Shown here: piece by piece, positions 1-10,433 of the stretch
Numbering within the stretch: the first letter of the stretch is position 1
Layout: each line of letters begins with the position of its first letter
Origin: Muribaculaceae bacterium
GTDB lineage: Bacteria; Bacteroidota; Bacteroidia; Bacteroidales; Muribaculaceae
Direction: 5' to 3'
Assembly (NCBI GenBank): GCA_022509205.1
Contig: JAFLTR010000006.1
Span: forward strand, 1 to 64,000
DNA: 64,000 nucleotides
Notes under the pieces: generated by a model
Databases searched by the model: none
The model's input: the letters and a program-made list of their open reading frames with translations, nothing else
Told to the model about the DNA's origin: nothing
Program-made: the position numbers and the translations under genes

Positions 1-423
1 TGTGGATTGCGGTCCTCTCAGCATCACTACTGAAGCGATATCGCTAATGTCGAAATCGTATGCATCCTTATTGAGATAAGGCACATTGTCTACATTTAAT
101 CCTACGGCAGGATGATCCATTCTCGCCCCTATTCCTCTTACATATATCGTAGAGGTGATTCTGGAACCATAGTCGGGAATAAAAAAATTGGGGACGACAT
201 CCGAAACTCCCCTCATCGATACAATTCCAAGCTGCTCGATCTCTTTGCCGGTTAAGAATGTGGAAGCTTCGGGCTCGTCATTGATCTTACCGGCCTCTTT
301 AACCGCCGTTATATTTATCTCTTTCAGGGTTATATATAGCGAATCCTCCTGTAACCTCTCGCCCGGGGAAGCAGTCAGACCAATGGATATTAAGACTCCT
401 AAAATTAAGACCCTAAATTTCAT
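1..423 (-). CDS. TonB-dependent receptor, N-terminal part (truncated by window edge)
   Basis: Reverse-strand translation from ATG at 423: MKFRVLILGVLISIGLTASPGERLQEDSLYITLKEINITAVKEAGKINDEPEASTFLTGKEIEQLGIVSMRGVSDVVPNFFIPDYGSRITSTIYVRGIGARMDHPAVGLNVDNVPY...VVMLRGPQST; plug-domain motifs (YVRGIG, VMLRGPQST). Confidence 0.85.
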   Translation of the reverse strand, partial: MKFRVLILGVLISIGLTASPGERLQEDSLYITLKEINITAVKEAGKINDEPEASTFLTGKEIEQLGIVSMRGVSDVVPNFFIPDYGSRITSTIYVRGIGARMDHPAVGLNVDNVPYLNKDAYDFDISDIASVVMLRGPQST

Positions 424-475
424 CACGCAAAACTACTTTTTAAATCCCACCTGTGCAACTTATCTGAAAAAGAAT

Positions 476-483
476 TACCTTTG
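476..483 (+). promoter_or_regulatory. Candidate Bacteroidetes -7 element TACCTTTG upstream of serine dehydratase
   Basis: Matches TAnnTTTG consensus about 105 bp upstream of the start at 589; the -33 element is weak. Confidence 0.45.
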
Positions 484-588
484 CAAAGCCTTAAACCATG
501 TTGGAATCAGTGATCCCGGAGGCTGACCGATGCAATAATAATCATCGATACAAACAAGCTTAAAACCAGAAACTGCAAAATCATTGCA

Positions 589-1806
589 ATGAAATCAATA
601 AGAGAATTATACAGGATAGGCACGGGGCCTTCATCAAGCCACACTATGGGTCCACGAAAGGCTGCCGAATTATTTCTCGAAAACCATAGACATGCAGCAG
701 GCTATGAAGTGGTGCTCTACGGAAGTTTAGCCGCCACCGGTAAAGGACACATGACTGATGTAGCCATTCTCGATGTGCTTGAAAAAACAGAAATGCCTGT
801 CAATATCGTATGGAAACCGGATATCTTTCTCCCCTACCATCCCAACGGAATGACTTTCAAAAGTCTCAATGAGGCCGGACTTCCTTCCGATGAATGGACT
901 GTCTATAGTGTCGGTGGGGGAGCTATTGAAGAGGAAGGTGGCGCAAAGCAAGGAAGCCCTGAAATATACAATCGTAATACAATGACCGACATAATGGAAT
1001 ATTGTGAAAGAAGTGGTCGGTGTTATTGGGAATATGTGGAACATACCGAAGGAAAGGATATCAACAATTTCCTGAGAGAAGTGTGGGAGACTATGAAAGC
1101 TTCGGTTGAAAGAGGTCTCATAACAGATGGGCGACTCCCCGGACCCTTAAATCTGCGCCGTAAGGCACGCTCCTATTATATGAGGGCAGGAGGATTCAGG
1201 GATAATCTTCGCTCAAGGGGCCTCGTGTTCTCCTATGCTCTGGCAGTGAGTGAAGAGAACGCTGCCGGAGGTGTTATTGTGACTGCGCCTACTTGCGGAA
1301 GCTGCGGCGTGGTGCCCGCTGTATTATACCATCTTTGGAAAAGTCGTAATTTCTCTGACGAAGAGATGTATCATGCCTTATCAACAGCGGCTCTTATCGG
1401 AAATGTAGTGAAACATAATGCGAGCATTTCAGGAGCGGATGTGGGCTGTCAGGGAGAAGTGGGAGTGGCTTGCGCTATGGCGGCAGGAGCAGCGTGTCAA
1501 TTATTCGGAGGCACGCCTGCACAGATTGAATATGCAGCCGAAATGGGTCTCGAACACCATCTCGGAATGACCTGCGACCCTGTTTGCGGTCTCGTTCAGA
1601 TACCTTGTATCGAGAGGAACGCTTATGCGGCGGCAAGAGCACTCGACGCAAATATTTATTCTACTTTTTCCGACGGCAAACACAGAGTGAGCTTCGACAA
1701 ACTCGTGCAAGTGATGAAGGAAACCGGCCATGACCTGCCATCTCTCTATAAAGAGACCGGAATCGGGGGACTGGCACGTGATTTTAAAGTGGAACAGGTG
1801 CAATAA
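589..1806 (+). CDS. sdaA: L-serine dehydratase (L-serine ammonia-lyase, single-chain Fe-S type)
   Basis: IGTGPSSSHTMGPRKAA and APTCGSCGVVPAVLY / GHHLGMTCDPVCGLVQIPCIERN-type motifs of the iron-sulfur serine dehydratase family. Confidence 0.93.
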   Translation: MKSIRELYRIGTGPSSSHTMGPRKAAELFLENHRHAAGYEVVLYGSLAATGKGHMTDVAILDVLEKTEMPVNIVWKPDIFLPYHPNGMTFKSLNEAGLPSDEWTVYSVGGGAIEEEGGAKQGSPEIYNRNTMTDIMEYCERSGRCYWEYVEHTEGKDINNFLREVWETMKASVERGLITDGRLPGPLNLRRKARSYYMRAGGFRDNLRSRGLVFSYALAVSEENAAGGVIVTAPTCGSCGVVPAVLYHLWKSRNFSDEEMYHALSTAALIGNVVKHNASISGADVGCQGEVGVACAMAAGAACQLFGGTPAQIEYAAEMGLEHHLGMTCDPVCGLVQIPCIERNAYAAARALDANIYSTFSDGKHRVSFDKLVQVMKETGHDLPSLYKETGIGGLARDFKVEQVQ

Positions 1807-1809
1807 AAT

Positions 1810-2724
1810 ATGAGCGATTTTATTATTCACACTCTTGGATGCGGGTCGGCCAAACCATCTTTGAGACATCAACCGGCTTGCACGGTTGTTGAACACAGAG
1901 GCTCGCTTTATATGGTCGATTGCGGAGAAGGCGCACAACTCGCTTTCATGAAGCAACGTCTCTCGTTCTCAAAATTACGCCATATTTTTATTACTCATCT
2001 TCATGGCGACCATGTGCTGGGACTTCCCGGACTGGTAAGCACCCTCGCACTGACCGGGAACGGAGGTGAACTGACTATCCACACATTTAAAGACGGGGCA
2101 AGGCAACTTAAACAGATGATCGACTATTTTTGTCGAGACACCCCTTTCAAAATAAACTATAATATCATAAAGCCGGAAGAAAAAATAATTCTTGAAACAA
2201 AATCCCTTACTGTCAGAACGCTGCCATTAGAACACAGAGTTCCCTCTGTGGGGTATATTTTTGAAGAGAAACCTAAGCCAAGACATATCAATCCGGCGAT
2301 GACAGATTTCCATCAGGTGCCGGTATCAATGATGAAACGAATAAAAGAGGGTGAAGACTACATAAAACCCGACGGCACTGTCATTCCTAATAAAATGCTG
2401 ACAACAGATCCAACCCCCTCACTGTCATACGCCCATATCAGCGATACTGCCTATATTCCGGGGCTTGGAAAAAAAATCGGCCCCGTGGATTTATTGTTCC
2501 ACGAGACCACATATCTTGACGACCGTGAGGCAGACGCAATCGAGAGAGGTCATTCCACCGCACGACAGGCTGCCAGGGTAGCCCTTGAGGCCGGAGCGAA
2601 ACGTCTGCTTACAGGCCATTATTCCTCCCGCTACAACGACGACTCGCAATTCCTCAAGGAAGCCGGCGAAGTTTTCCCTGATGTAATCCTTAACAACGAA
2701 GGATTAAGGATCAACCTTGATTGA
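1810..2724 (+). CDS. rnz: Ribonuclease Z
   Basis: Metallo-beta-lactamase motif FITHLHGDHVLGLPGL, C-terminal ERGHSTARQAA; 304 aa, typical RNase Z length. Confidence 0.93.
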   Translation: MSDFIIHTLGCGSAKPSLRHQPACTVVEHRGSLYMVDCGEGAQLAFMKQRLSFSKLRHIFITHLHGDHVLGLPGLVSTLALTGNGGELTIHTFKDGARQLKQMIDYFCRDTPFKINYNIIKPEEKIILETKSLTVRTLPLEHRVPSVGYIFEEKPKPRHINPAMTDFHQVPVSMMKRIKEGEDYIKPDGTVIPNKMLTTDPTPSLSYAHISDTAYIPGLGKKIGPVDLLFHETTYLDDREADAIERGHSTARQAARVALEAGAKRLLTGHYSSRYNDDSQFLKEAGEVFPDVILNNEGLRINLD

Positions 2725-5700
2725 TTTCCCTGCTGAATGAGCCACTTGCGCGGGAGAATACAGACATTGCACCTCGGCCATCCCTAAGGAATAAGTGCCA
2801 TCCCTGTCTGCATGACAGTCATAACTTATCACATAGCTTCCCGCTTTAAGATTCTCTATGAAGAATGAGGTCTTATCTTTCCGTATCTCCTTGTAAGCTC
2901 CAAATCCCTCTATAAAGGTAAAGCCGGATAACTTATCTTCAGTTTGAAGACAGGCAGACCTTGAGTCAGCAATCACCACATAGTCCATATCCTTCTTGAC
3001 ATTGACATTCAATACCATGTGAACCTTATCACCTTTCCTGAATGAAGTCACTTCCTTTAAATTCCCTTTGATATCTTCCTGAAAAATCCTCTTCTCAATA
3101 GAAAGATCAGCCACTTTGACACTCTTAACATCCTTTATAGGAGCAATGAACTGACTAATAACCCCACCCCAAGCCGGTAATCCTGTCCGACGCATAATCC
3201 TGATTTTCTTTCCGGAAACTTTTGAAGCATCAAGATTTATAGTGTAGTTGCCGGTTAACTTCTGGTGTTCCGGTAGATCAACCAACATTTCGTCTATATA
3301 AATCTGTGGTGGAGTACGATTTATATTCAAGTCAGAGGGAATACTCTTCAGTAAGGAATAAATGATTCCGGATGAATTATAGTTATCTCCCCAATTTTCT
3401 GTTTCTTTTTTCAATAACATCGTCTGCCGGACCTTATCGACTGCCTCCGGTTCCGACTTTACCTTTTCAAATAGTGTAAGCATCAAGGCGTCTTCTTCAA
3501 GAGTATTCCTCTTGTCAAGGAATTGTTTCAATGACTCCACAATAGTCTGCGATTCTTTTTTATATCTATCGGAATCCATCATTATAGAGGCAGCCTTTAC
3601 TTTTTGCTCGATATTAAAATGTCTCCAACGATCGGATATACTGTCAAGAGTCGCTTCCTGAAGTTTAAACATCGTACCTTTCATGCCGAAATTAAGCATG
3701 TTGCGGTTGTAGAGATAATTAAGCATTGTCATCCAGTCTACTTTTCCTGACTTCCTGTATCTTTCTACTATTCGGTTATCATAGAATCTCACTGCCCTTT
3801 CAGCCATTTGGCTAAGTTGAGGAGTCAGAAGTCCCGCATCATTAAGATAGCCCATTATTTCAATCACCTGCCAAGTGATATATTCTGAAGATTGCATCCC
3901 GTCAAACCAACTCCAGCCACCGTCAGCCCGCTGAAGTTTCTGAAGAGTATTAATCCTTGATTCTATAGCGTTATTGACATTAGCAACGTCAAGATATTTT
4001 TCAAGCCCTCTAATTCTCTCAGTCTCCGAAGATGCTTGATTAATCCATGGTGTGGCATCGAGTCCTACTATCTTAAAGTTCTCATCTCTCTGAAGATGGG
4101 AGAGGGTTAAAGTGGAGTCCTCGGAAATCAGGATATTCCGGATACCCTCAGATATCTCATTGTTGTTTCCTATAATATCATTGGCTGTCATGGTGCCATA
4201 AAGCCAGCGTGCCAAAGCCAGAGAGCTTGAGTTTGCCGGTTCTTTTGAAGATGGCAGGGACATCACAACCTCCCAAAGAGGATTGTCGCAATATTTTAAA
4301 GTAACGTTAGCCTTTTTATTGATCTTCGGAACCTTTAGTTCTATAAGCTCGCTGTCTGAAGCAGCATAGAAAGTTGTGGATTCCACAACCGGTGTAGCTG
4401 ATGGCAAAACAGGCACAACTCCTTGTTCTCCGTCTGTGTGATTATTACCGTTAGCATAAGATCTGACAACTATAGCCGACACATCATCAGGAACTTCAAA
4501 GAGAATCGAAACCACCCTATTACCTGATGGTGAAACCTGTTGAGGGGAAAATTCTGAGGTTGCCAGAATTTCTCCTGAGGCCAGGTCCATCACTTCCAAT
4601 TTTCCTCCCAATCCAATCTCTTCTTCGGAATTATTATAAAGAGTGGCCGAGACAGAAGCTTTGTCTCGGGTTCTCAAAAATTGTGGCAGATTTGTTTTTA
4701 CCATCACAGGTTTTGAAGCTACGGCATCAACTATTGTGACAGCGCTTAGCAAAGAGGCATCATATCCTGCAACCTGAAGTTGCCATGTGGTGTTAAAGTT
4801 GGGCACAACAAATTTTATATTCAATACCCCGTCTTCATCTGCTTTCAGATCTCCACGGAAAAATGCCAAAGGCATTTCTACGGGCCGAAGTGGCTCCTCT
4901 TCTACGTTTTCCACGCTACCTCCTGCAACCGGAGCTTCCGCATCCGCCATCTCCATCTGAGCTTCCTCGACAACAGCCGCAGCGTCATCTTTTACTGTCA
5001 TCATATTTCTGGTAGCTGCCATTTTACGCAACACACCACCATAAATTCTCATATTTGGATATGCTACTAATGGATAACCATAGGTCTCCCAGGATGGTAT
5101 TGCGGATTCAAAGTTTGAAAACCGGTTGGAAGGCAACGGAGTAAAAGTCTTGTATGAAACCAAATTGCCAAAAAATATCGGGTTCATTCTATACCTGTTA
5201 TAATTGGTAATCTTCCAGAAATTAAGATTCCATTTGAAATCATTTATTGCGTTAAGCGCCTTGTCGCTCATAACAGCAAAGGCATTTACAAGAGGAGCCG
5301 CTTTATCATTCACTTTGAATTTAAAACTCCATTCCTCAGAATCTCCTGCCGTTAAATTTTCCCGGAAACTTTGGGTTTCAACTGTCATTTTCTCCAATGA
5401 TTTCTTAGGTATGACAGTTATCTGCCCTGTCTCAGCCTTGAAATCATGAAGTCCGGACAGAGATATGTATAAGTCAGTATTGCCGGCAGTTATTTCAACT
5501 CGCTCTGTATGTAAAGAATCGGAAGGACTTATCCATCTTGACTCCAAGACTTTCTCTCCATCACTTACAGTATATAAGATCCAATCCTGCCAATAGCTTC
5601 CAAAAGTCACATCCACTGATTTTTCTCCCTCGGAATATACATATTCCAAAGGGGGAACCCAAAGAGAGGTGGGGAAAGGAGCTTTCTTGTCATCCGAGCG

Positions 5701-8280
5701 CCAGAGTATCACTTCTGTTGATGTGTAGTTTTCTTCTCCCGACACCTTGAATTCCAATTTATATTTGCCGGACTCCAAATCTACCGAGGGGAGCCGGAAG
5801 TCAGGACTCACGAAAAATCCTGTAAAGGCATACTTCGGAGAGTATATATTGGTGACTCTATATTCCACCTTTTCTTTCACCGGCAAACCTCCCATATCAT
5901 ATACCGGGACATTAAATCTGACAGAGTCTCCCGTTATCTCTACCTTATCATTAATGGCCGGTCGCACCTGGAAAGCTTTTCCTAACTGGAAATAGATCGG
6001 TTGCGAGGTCTCGGTATCTCCGGCTTCCGATGTGACACTCGCTTTTATGCTATATCTTCCCTTCTCAAATATTGTACCTTTCAAAGCCGCCGTAGGAAGA
6101 CTCAAATTGAAAATACCCTCTGCATCCGTCATTTCACTTTGGATGTAGCGTGCGTTGCTCCCACCCACTCTCCATAACCATGGCTGATATTCCACTTCAA
6201 TTTGAACCTGACCATTTGTCACAGGCATCCCCGAATAAGTCTGTGCCAGACCTCGGAAAGAGACCACTCCCGGTTCATTATTATCAGTCTGCTCCAGGCT
6301 CACCATAAAGGATGGCAACTTATATTCCTCCACTCTAATTGTAGCGGAACCCCCTTCTGCGCGAGGGTAATCGGGATAACTTGCCACAAGCTGATAATTA
6401 CCTAAAAGCCTGCCTTGAGGAATAACCATCCTGCCAATGGCCCTCCCCTCTTCATTCAACTCCAAATCAACACTCCCGATAGAGATATAGTTGGCATCAC
6501 GAAGAACCACTTTCACCTGAGTGTTCTTAATCAGTGTATTCTCATTTTTTTCCTGCAGCCAGCCAACTAAAGCAAATCCCACAGTATCGCCCGGGCGATA
6601 TATAGAAAGATCGGTAAGTATGGTAGCATACCTACGGCTCGGGGTGGTTTCCTGATAAAAACTGAAACCGGCATCTTTTATGGCCTTATTTCTGCCATAG
6701 GCCGCCTCTACACGATAATAACCGGTGGGAATTTTGACCCATCCTTCCTTGTTGGTTATTAGACGTCCCTTAGGCTTTTTTGAGACCCCGCTGTAATATG
6801 TCACTTCAGCCCCTGCCACCGGTTGCTGATCAGATCCCTTTACTACATATACTCTTCCGGAATCCTTGTCATTTGAATCGTAAGTGGTGAGAATCGATAT
6901 TTCGGTGACCCTGATTGTAGAATAGGAAGCACTCGATGTGGCTTTGTTCCATCCTTTAGGCAAAGTTTTTGTCATTGAAGGGATAACGACATATAAACCT
7001 GAAGTAAGGGGCGGAAGGGTTATTTCTTTCTTATTATTGAAAGGTGTCTCTTTTTGCTCCCCTTTTATTTCTATCCTATACAAGGGATTACCACCCTGAA
7101 ACTGCTTCAGTATCAATTCATCATAGACAGTTGCCTGATTGGCATTAAGCCTGTAAACGAGAAGATAGCCTTCGGATAAATTCGACATTTCCCAAGTGCC
7201 TTTGATTTCCTGTCCCGGTAAACTTATACGCGGAAATTCAACCTCTATGCGCTGTCGGCTCAATATATTTTCAGCATAAACAAGATTGTTTCTGCCATAT
7301 CCCTCGGGGTAGTTTTTGAGCCATTTATTAATTTCCTTATAAATCTCTGAACTATCCTCCAAGGTGTTACCGTTGTAATAGCTTTCCCATATTCTATACA
7401 AAAGAACCCCGGCTCCTTCACTGTTTTTTAATTTATCGTATGAGTTTCTTAGATAAGTTTCCTTCTCATTATCGGGCAGAAGAGTTGCACATTCTATCAT
7501 TGCTAAAGCCACTATGACAGATTCACCCGATGTCGATTCATTCATAACCTGGTTGAGAAGTTTCTTTGCTGTCGCTTCCGCGTTTGCTTCAGTCGACATA
7601 GCAATTTCAGCCGGATAAAAGGGAATGACAGGTAGGGCAGTCTCCCTTATGAAATTTTTTAAGATACTGACAGATTTAAAGGCTATGAAATCCGAAACGG
7701 TAAGACCGATTTTTTCTGCCTCCTTGCAATCGGTAATCAACAATGATATCGTTTCGATTTCAATCCTTTTGTTCTTTTCGTCAATGGCATTGGCCTTATC
7801 AATAAGTTGGGAAATCTTTTCCTTAAACATTTCTCCGCTCCATTCATCCGTGGCAGAAGGGAAAGTCTCCTCTATAGGAAGGTTTCGGTCATCGTAGACA
7901 ACCCGGTTTGACTGGTAGGCCTGATTAAGTATTTCGGCTTCTAATAGATATGCAAGTTCAGAATATGGAGAACTCAGTTTTTTAGCCACAGAATCCACAA
8001 GATTTATTGCCGGTGAGACATTTTCTGAATTTTTCAGCATGTTTTCAGCCACCACTAAATTCATCATACCACGAAGAGCAAGCAGGTCGTCTTTCTGCTT
8101 CACGGCAACATTCAAAAGACTGTCGGAAGTGGAAACCACAGTTTGTGGAAACGCAAAATCCGGAACCTTATATATCTCTGCTCCAGCACTTTTAATAGAC
8201 AACAAAATAACTAAAAAAACAAACGCCGGCAAGATTTTCATCCATTTCCCGGCGTGGTCTATAATCGCACTTTTCTTCAT
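2704..8280 (-). CDS. Bacterial alpha-2-macroglobulin family protein (MG2-containing, thioester-less)
   Basis: 1858 aa secreted protein; LTDLSIYRPGDTVGFALVGW (MG2-type), LPQFLRTRDKASVSATLYNNS, terpenoid-toroid-like segment RADGGWSWFDGMQSSEYITWQVIEIMGYL. Confidence 0.88.
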   Translation of the reverse strand: MKKSAIIDHAGKWMKILPAFVFLVILLSIKSAGAEIYKVPDFAFPQTVVSTSDSLLNVAVKQKDDLLALRGMMNLVVAENMLKNSENVSPAINLVDSVAKKLSSPYSELAYLLEAEILNQAYQSNRVVYDDRNLPIEETFPSATDEWSGEMFKEKISQLIDKANAIDEKNKRIEIETISLLITDCKEAEKIGLTVSDFIAFKSVSILKNFIRETALPVIPFYPAEIAMSTEANAEATAKKLLNQVMNESTSGESVIVALAMIECATLLPDNEKETYLRNSYDKLKNSEGAGVLLYRIWESYYNGNTLEDSSEIYKEINKWLKNYPEGYGRNNLVYAENILSRQRIEVEFPRISLPGQEIKGTWEMSNLSEGYLLVYRLNANQATVYDELILKQFQGGNPLYRIEIKGEQKETPFNNKKEITLPPLTSGLYVVIPSMTKTLPKGWNKATSSASYSTIRVTEISILTTYDSNDKDSGRVYVVKGSDQQPVAGAEVTYYSGVSKKPKGRLITNKEGWVKIPTGYYRVEAAYGRNKAIKDAGFSFYQETTPSRRYATILTDLSIYRPGDTVGFALVGWLQEKNENTLIKNTQVKVVLRDANYISIGSVDLELNEEGRAIGRMVIPQGRLLGNYQLVASYPDYPRAEGGSATIRVEEYKLPSFMVSLEQTDNNEPGVVSFRGLAQTYSGMPVTNGQVQIEVEYQPWLWRVGGSNARYIQSEMTDAEGIFNLSLPTAALKGTIFEKGRYSIKASVTSEAGDTETSQPIYFQLGKAFQVRPAINDKVEITGDSVRFNVPVYDMGGLPVKEKVEYRVTNIYSPKYAFTGFFVSPDFRLPSVDLESGKYKLEFKVSGEENYTSTEVILWRSDDKKAPFPTSLWVPPLEYVYSEGEKSVDVTFGSYWQDWILYTVSDGEKVLESRWISPSDSLHTERVEITAGNTDLYISLSGLHDFKAETGQITVIPKKSLEKMTVETQSFRENLTAGDSEEWSFKFKVNDKAAPLVNAFAVMSDKALNAINDFKWNLNFWKITNYNRYRMNPIFFGNLVSYKTFTPLPSNRFSNFESAIPSWETYGYPLVAYPNMRIYGGVLRKMAATRNMMTVKDDAAAVVEEAQMEMADAEAPVAGGSVENVEEEPLRPVEMPLAFFRGDLKADEDGVLNIKFVVPNFNTTWQLQVAGYDASLLSAVTIVDAVASKPVMVKTNLPQFLRTRDKASVSATLYNNSEEEIGLGGKLEVMDLASGEILATSEFSPQQVSPSGNRVVSILFEVPDDVSAIVVRSYANGNNHTDGEQGVVPVLPSATPVVESTTFYAASDSELIELKVPKINKKANVTLKYCDNPLWEVVMSLPSSKEPANSSSLALARWLYGTMTANDIIGNNNEISEGIRNILISEDSTLTLSHLQRDENFKIVGLDATPWINQASSETERIRGLEKYLDVANVNNAIESRINTLQKLQRADGGWSWFDGMQSSEYITWQVIEIMGYLNDAGLLTPQLSQMAERAVRFYDNRIVERYRKSGKVDWMTMLNYLYNRNMLNFGMKGTMFKLQEATLDSISDRWRHFNIEQKVKAASIMMDSDRYKKESQTIVESLKQFLDKRNTLEEDALMLTLFEKVKSEPEAVDKVRQTMLLKKETENWGDNYNSSGIIYSLLKSIPSDLNINRTPPQIYIDEMLVDLPEHQKLTGNYTINLDASKVSGKKIRIMRRTGLPAWGGVISQFIAPIKDVKSVKVADLSIEKRIFQEDIKGNLKEVTSFRKGDKVHMVLNVNVKKDMDYVVIADSRSACLQTEDKLSGFTFIEGFGAYKEIRKDKTSFFIENLKAGSYVISYDCHADRDGTYSLGMAEVQCLYSPAQVAHSAGKSIKVDP

Positions 8281-8283
8281 CTC

Positions 8284-8781
8284 CTAATCTTTATCGTTTG
8301 TTTCACGCGACTTATGATGGTCTTTTCGACGGTTATGCTTCATTTCGTCAAGCTTGGCCTTGAAACTGGATTCGGCTTCCCTCATTTTATATATCTGCTT
8401 GGGAGTCAGAAATTCAGCAAACTGTTCATTGTATTGCTTTTCCAACTCAGACCATTCAGTCTGAGCCTTGGAGTAAGCCTCGGTCACTTTCTGATAGTCT
8501 GCTTCCGATGCATCTTTTTTATGTTTGAGAGCCTTATCCATATTGATGGCTTCTTGGAAGATTTCTTTTTTCTTTTCACTCATCTCTTCGTAGAGTTCAA
8601 AAAACCTCTTCTTTTGAAGCTCCGACAGATCCATCTCCTGGGCCAGATATTTCATCTTGAACTCCTGCACCTCCCGAAACATCTTTTCTCTCTTTCCAGG
8701 GTTCTTATCCTGCGCTAAAGAGACACCTAATCCGGTCAATATCAACGTTACAATCAAGAAAAGCTTTCTCATATATCTCAT
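8284..8781 (-). CDS. Spy/CpxP-like periplasmic protein (charged, helical)
   Basis: Signal peptide followed by LAQEMDLSELQKKRFFELYEEMSEKKKEIFQEA repeat-like helical region; stop is 3 bp before the A2M start. Confidence 0.6.
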   Translation of the reverse strand: MRYMRKLFLIVTLILTGLGVSLAQDKNPGKREKMFREVQEFKMKYLAQEMDLSELQKKRFFELYEEMSEKKKEIFQEAINMDKALKHKKDASEADYQKVTEAYSKAQTEWSELEKQYNEQFAEFLTPKQIYKMREAESSFKAKLDEMKHNRRKDHHKSRETNDKD

Positions 8782-8879
8782 TTCATTGCTTTCTATTCAG
8801 TTGTTTCCAAACCCTAATTACATTTATTCTTCTACCTTATCATTCCATCCCCTGATCTAAACTCCTGTCACAATCCCTG

Positions 8880-9296
8880 CTACATCTGGCTATAGAAGTC
8901 TTTTTCAAAGTCCTCTATATTGTCGTAGCTCATTATCAATTCCTCCTCATCCATGTCGTAGTCACCCATGTATAAAGGGAGATAGTGGGAATCGTAGTCG
9001 ACACCTCCGTCAAGCAGTTCCACCAATGCTTCCGGTGGATTGTCGAGGCTCAAAGACATAGGTTGGGTAACAGAATGAAACACTTTCATCATCAACCATA
9101 TCCCACAAAACATTGCCGCCAGATAAACGTAAGGCTTCATTCTTTGCCAACGCGACAAATCTCTTATGGGAGCATGCTTCGGATAATCCGGCAAGGACTG
9201 CATCACTTGCTTCTCCAGTTGTGCAAAATAGCCTTCCGGCACCCGCATTCCCGGATCCTTACCATATTTTTTTATAAGTTCTTCTTCCTGTTTCAT
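8880..9296 (-). CDS. Small single-TM protein, probable sigma-associated/anti-sigma-like
   Basis: 138 aa; N-terminal cytoplasmic-like segment MRVPEGYFAQLEKQVMQSL, TM VYLAAMFCGIWLMM; located downstream of an ECF sigma gene. Confidence 0.5.
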   Translation of the reverse strand: MKQEEELIKKYGKDPGMRVPEGYFAQLEKQVMQSLPDYPKHAPIRDLSRWQRMKPYVYLAAMFCGIWLMMKVFHSVTQPMSLSLDNPPEALVELLDGGVDYDSHYLPLYMGDYDMDEEELIMSYDNIEDFEKDFYSQM

Positions 9297-9579
9297 AAGA
9301 TATTAATCCAATTTCCTGTTCTGTTTTTCCGGTTACCCGGTAGTTTTATCAGATCCTTTTAAATGTTCGATAAAACTCCCTGTTTCCCAATCTTTTTTTG
9401 ATATATCTATTGACAATATATTTTTAATATAGTTTAACGCTTTATCCATTTTTTATCATGAACCAATGCCACAACCTCTTGTTATAAAGATATAAGGAAA
9501 GAAATTCATGATGTTTGGTTAGTTGAAAATTGTTTATGTATGATAGGCTTCGACCGGTTGTGAAACCGGCCGTTGTTTT

Positions 9580-10140
9580 TTATGATGTCAACATTTCCGT
9601 TATCTTTTTTACCGCATGATGATAACTGGCCTTGAGAGCCCCTATGGATGTGCCTAACACTTCCGACATATCCTCATATTTCATTTCATCATAATATCGC
9701 ATATTGAAGACCAACCGCTGCTTTTCCGGCAATCGTGCAATCGCTTCCTGAAGTTCTATTTGCAACGCGTCCCCGTCAAAGAATTCATCAGCAGCAAGAT
9801 TCTTCAACAGAGCGGATTCGTCATCATTATCCCCTATGGTGTTTTGCATGCGGTTTTTCTCCTTATTGAGGAAATTAATGGATTCGTTGACGGCAATTTT
9901 GAATAGCCAGGTAGAAAGCTTTGCATCTCCTCGGAAATTATGGAGATTGTTCCAAGCCTTTATAAAGACATTTTGCACTATATCATTGGCATCATCATGG
10001 GATGTAACCATCCTCCTTATTTGCCAATACACGGGCTCAGAATAGGTATGAAGCAGAGTCTCGAATGCCTTGTGGGCAGTCTTTTCATTCTGCAATTGCT
10101 TTATCAGCTCCTTCTCGTCTATCGGGGCCTTATATGCCAT
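9580..10140 (-). CDS. RNA polymerase ECF-type sigma-70 factor
   Basis: DANDIVQNVFIKAWNNLHNFRGDAKLSTWLFKIAVNESINFLNKEK (region 2) and LPEKQRLVFNMRYYDEMKYEDMSEVLGTSIGALKASYHHAVKKI (region 4). Confidence 0.95.
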   Translation of the reverse strand: MAYKAPIDEKELIKQLQNEKTAHKAFETLLHTYSEPVYWQIRRMVTSHDDANDIVQNVFIKAWNNLHNFRGDAKLSTWLFKIAVNESINFLNKEKNRMQNTIGDNDDESALLKNLAADEFFDGDALQIELQEAIARLPEKQRLVFNMRYYDEMKYEDMSEVLGTSIGALKASYHHAVKKITEMLTS

Positions 10141-10254
10141 GCTTTTCTCTTCTTTGTCCGCTTCTATGGGTTACTCCCTATTCCAGGAACTTATTATTCC
10201 CAAATTCCTAAATTCAAGTGTAAAAATAATAAAAATGGAGATAACCCCAAAATA

Positions 10255-10286
10255 CTTGAATTGACCACTCTTTTTTTCTATATTTG
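10255..10286 (+). promoter_or_regulatory. Candidate Bacteroidetes promoter (CTTG ... TATATTTG)
   Basis: TATATTTG at 10279-10286 with CTTG 20 bp upstream; precedes the glycosyltransferase at 10434. Confidence 0.4.
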
Positions 10287-10433
10287 CAAGAGATATTATC
10301 CTACAATGTTGCTGTACCATGCCCTCTAAAGATCTACGGAAGATTGGGAAACAGGATATAAATATTATTGGCCGGTAAGAGAATGTGGTGTGATTTTTTT
10401 ACTATTTTGATTCATCCATAAATCATATCCTTC

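Noticed and set aside
188-526. 112-aa plus-strand ORF at window start
   Set aside because: Overlaps the minus-strand TonB receptor N-terminus, which has clear plug-domain motifs.
2704-2724. 21-bp 3' overlap of RNase Z and A2M genes as an antisense regulatory feature
   Set aside because: Short convergent overlaps are common and both reading frames are normal.
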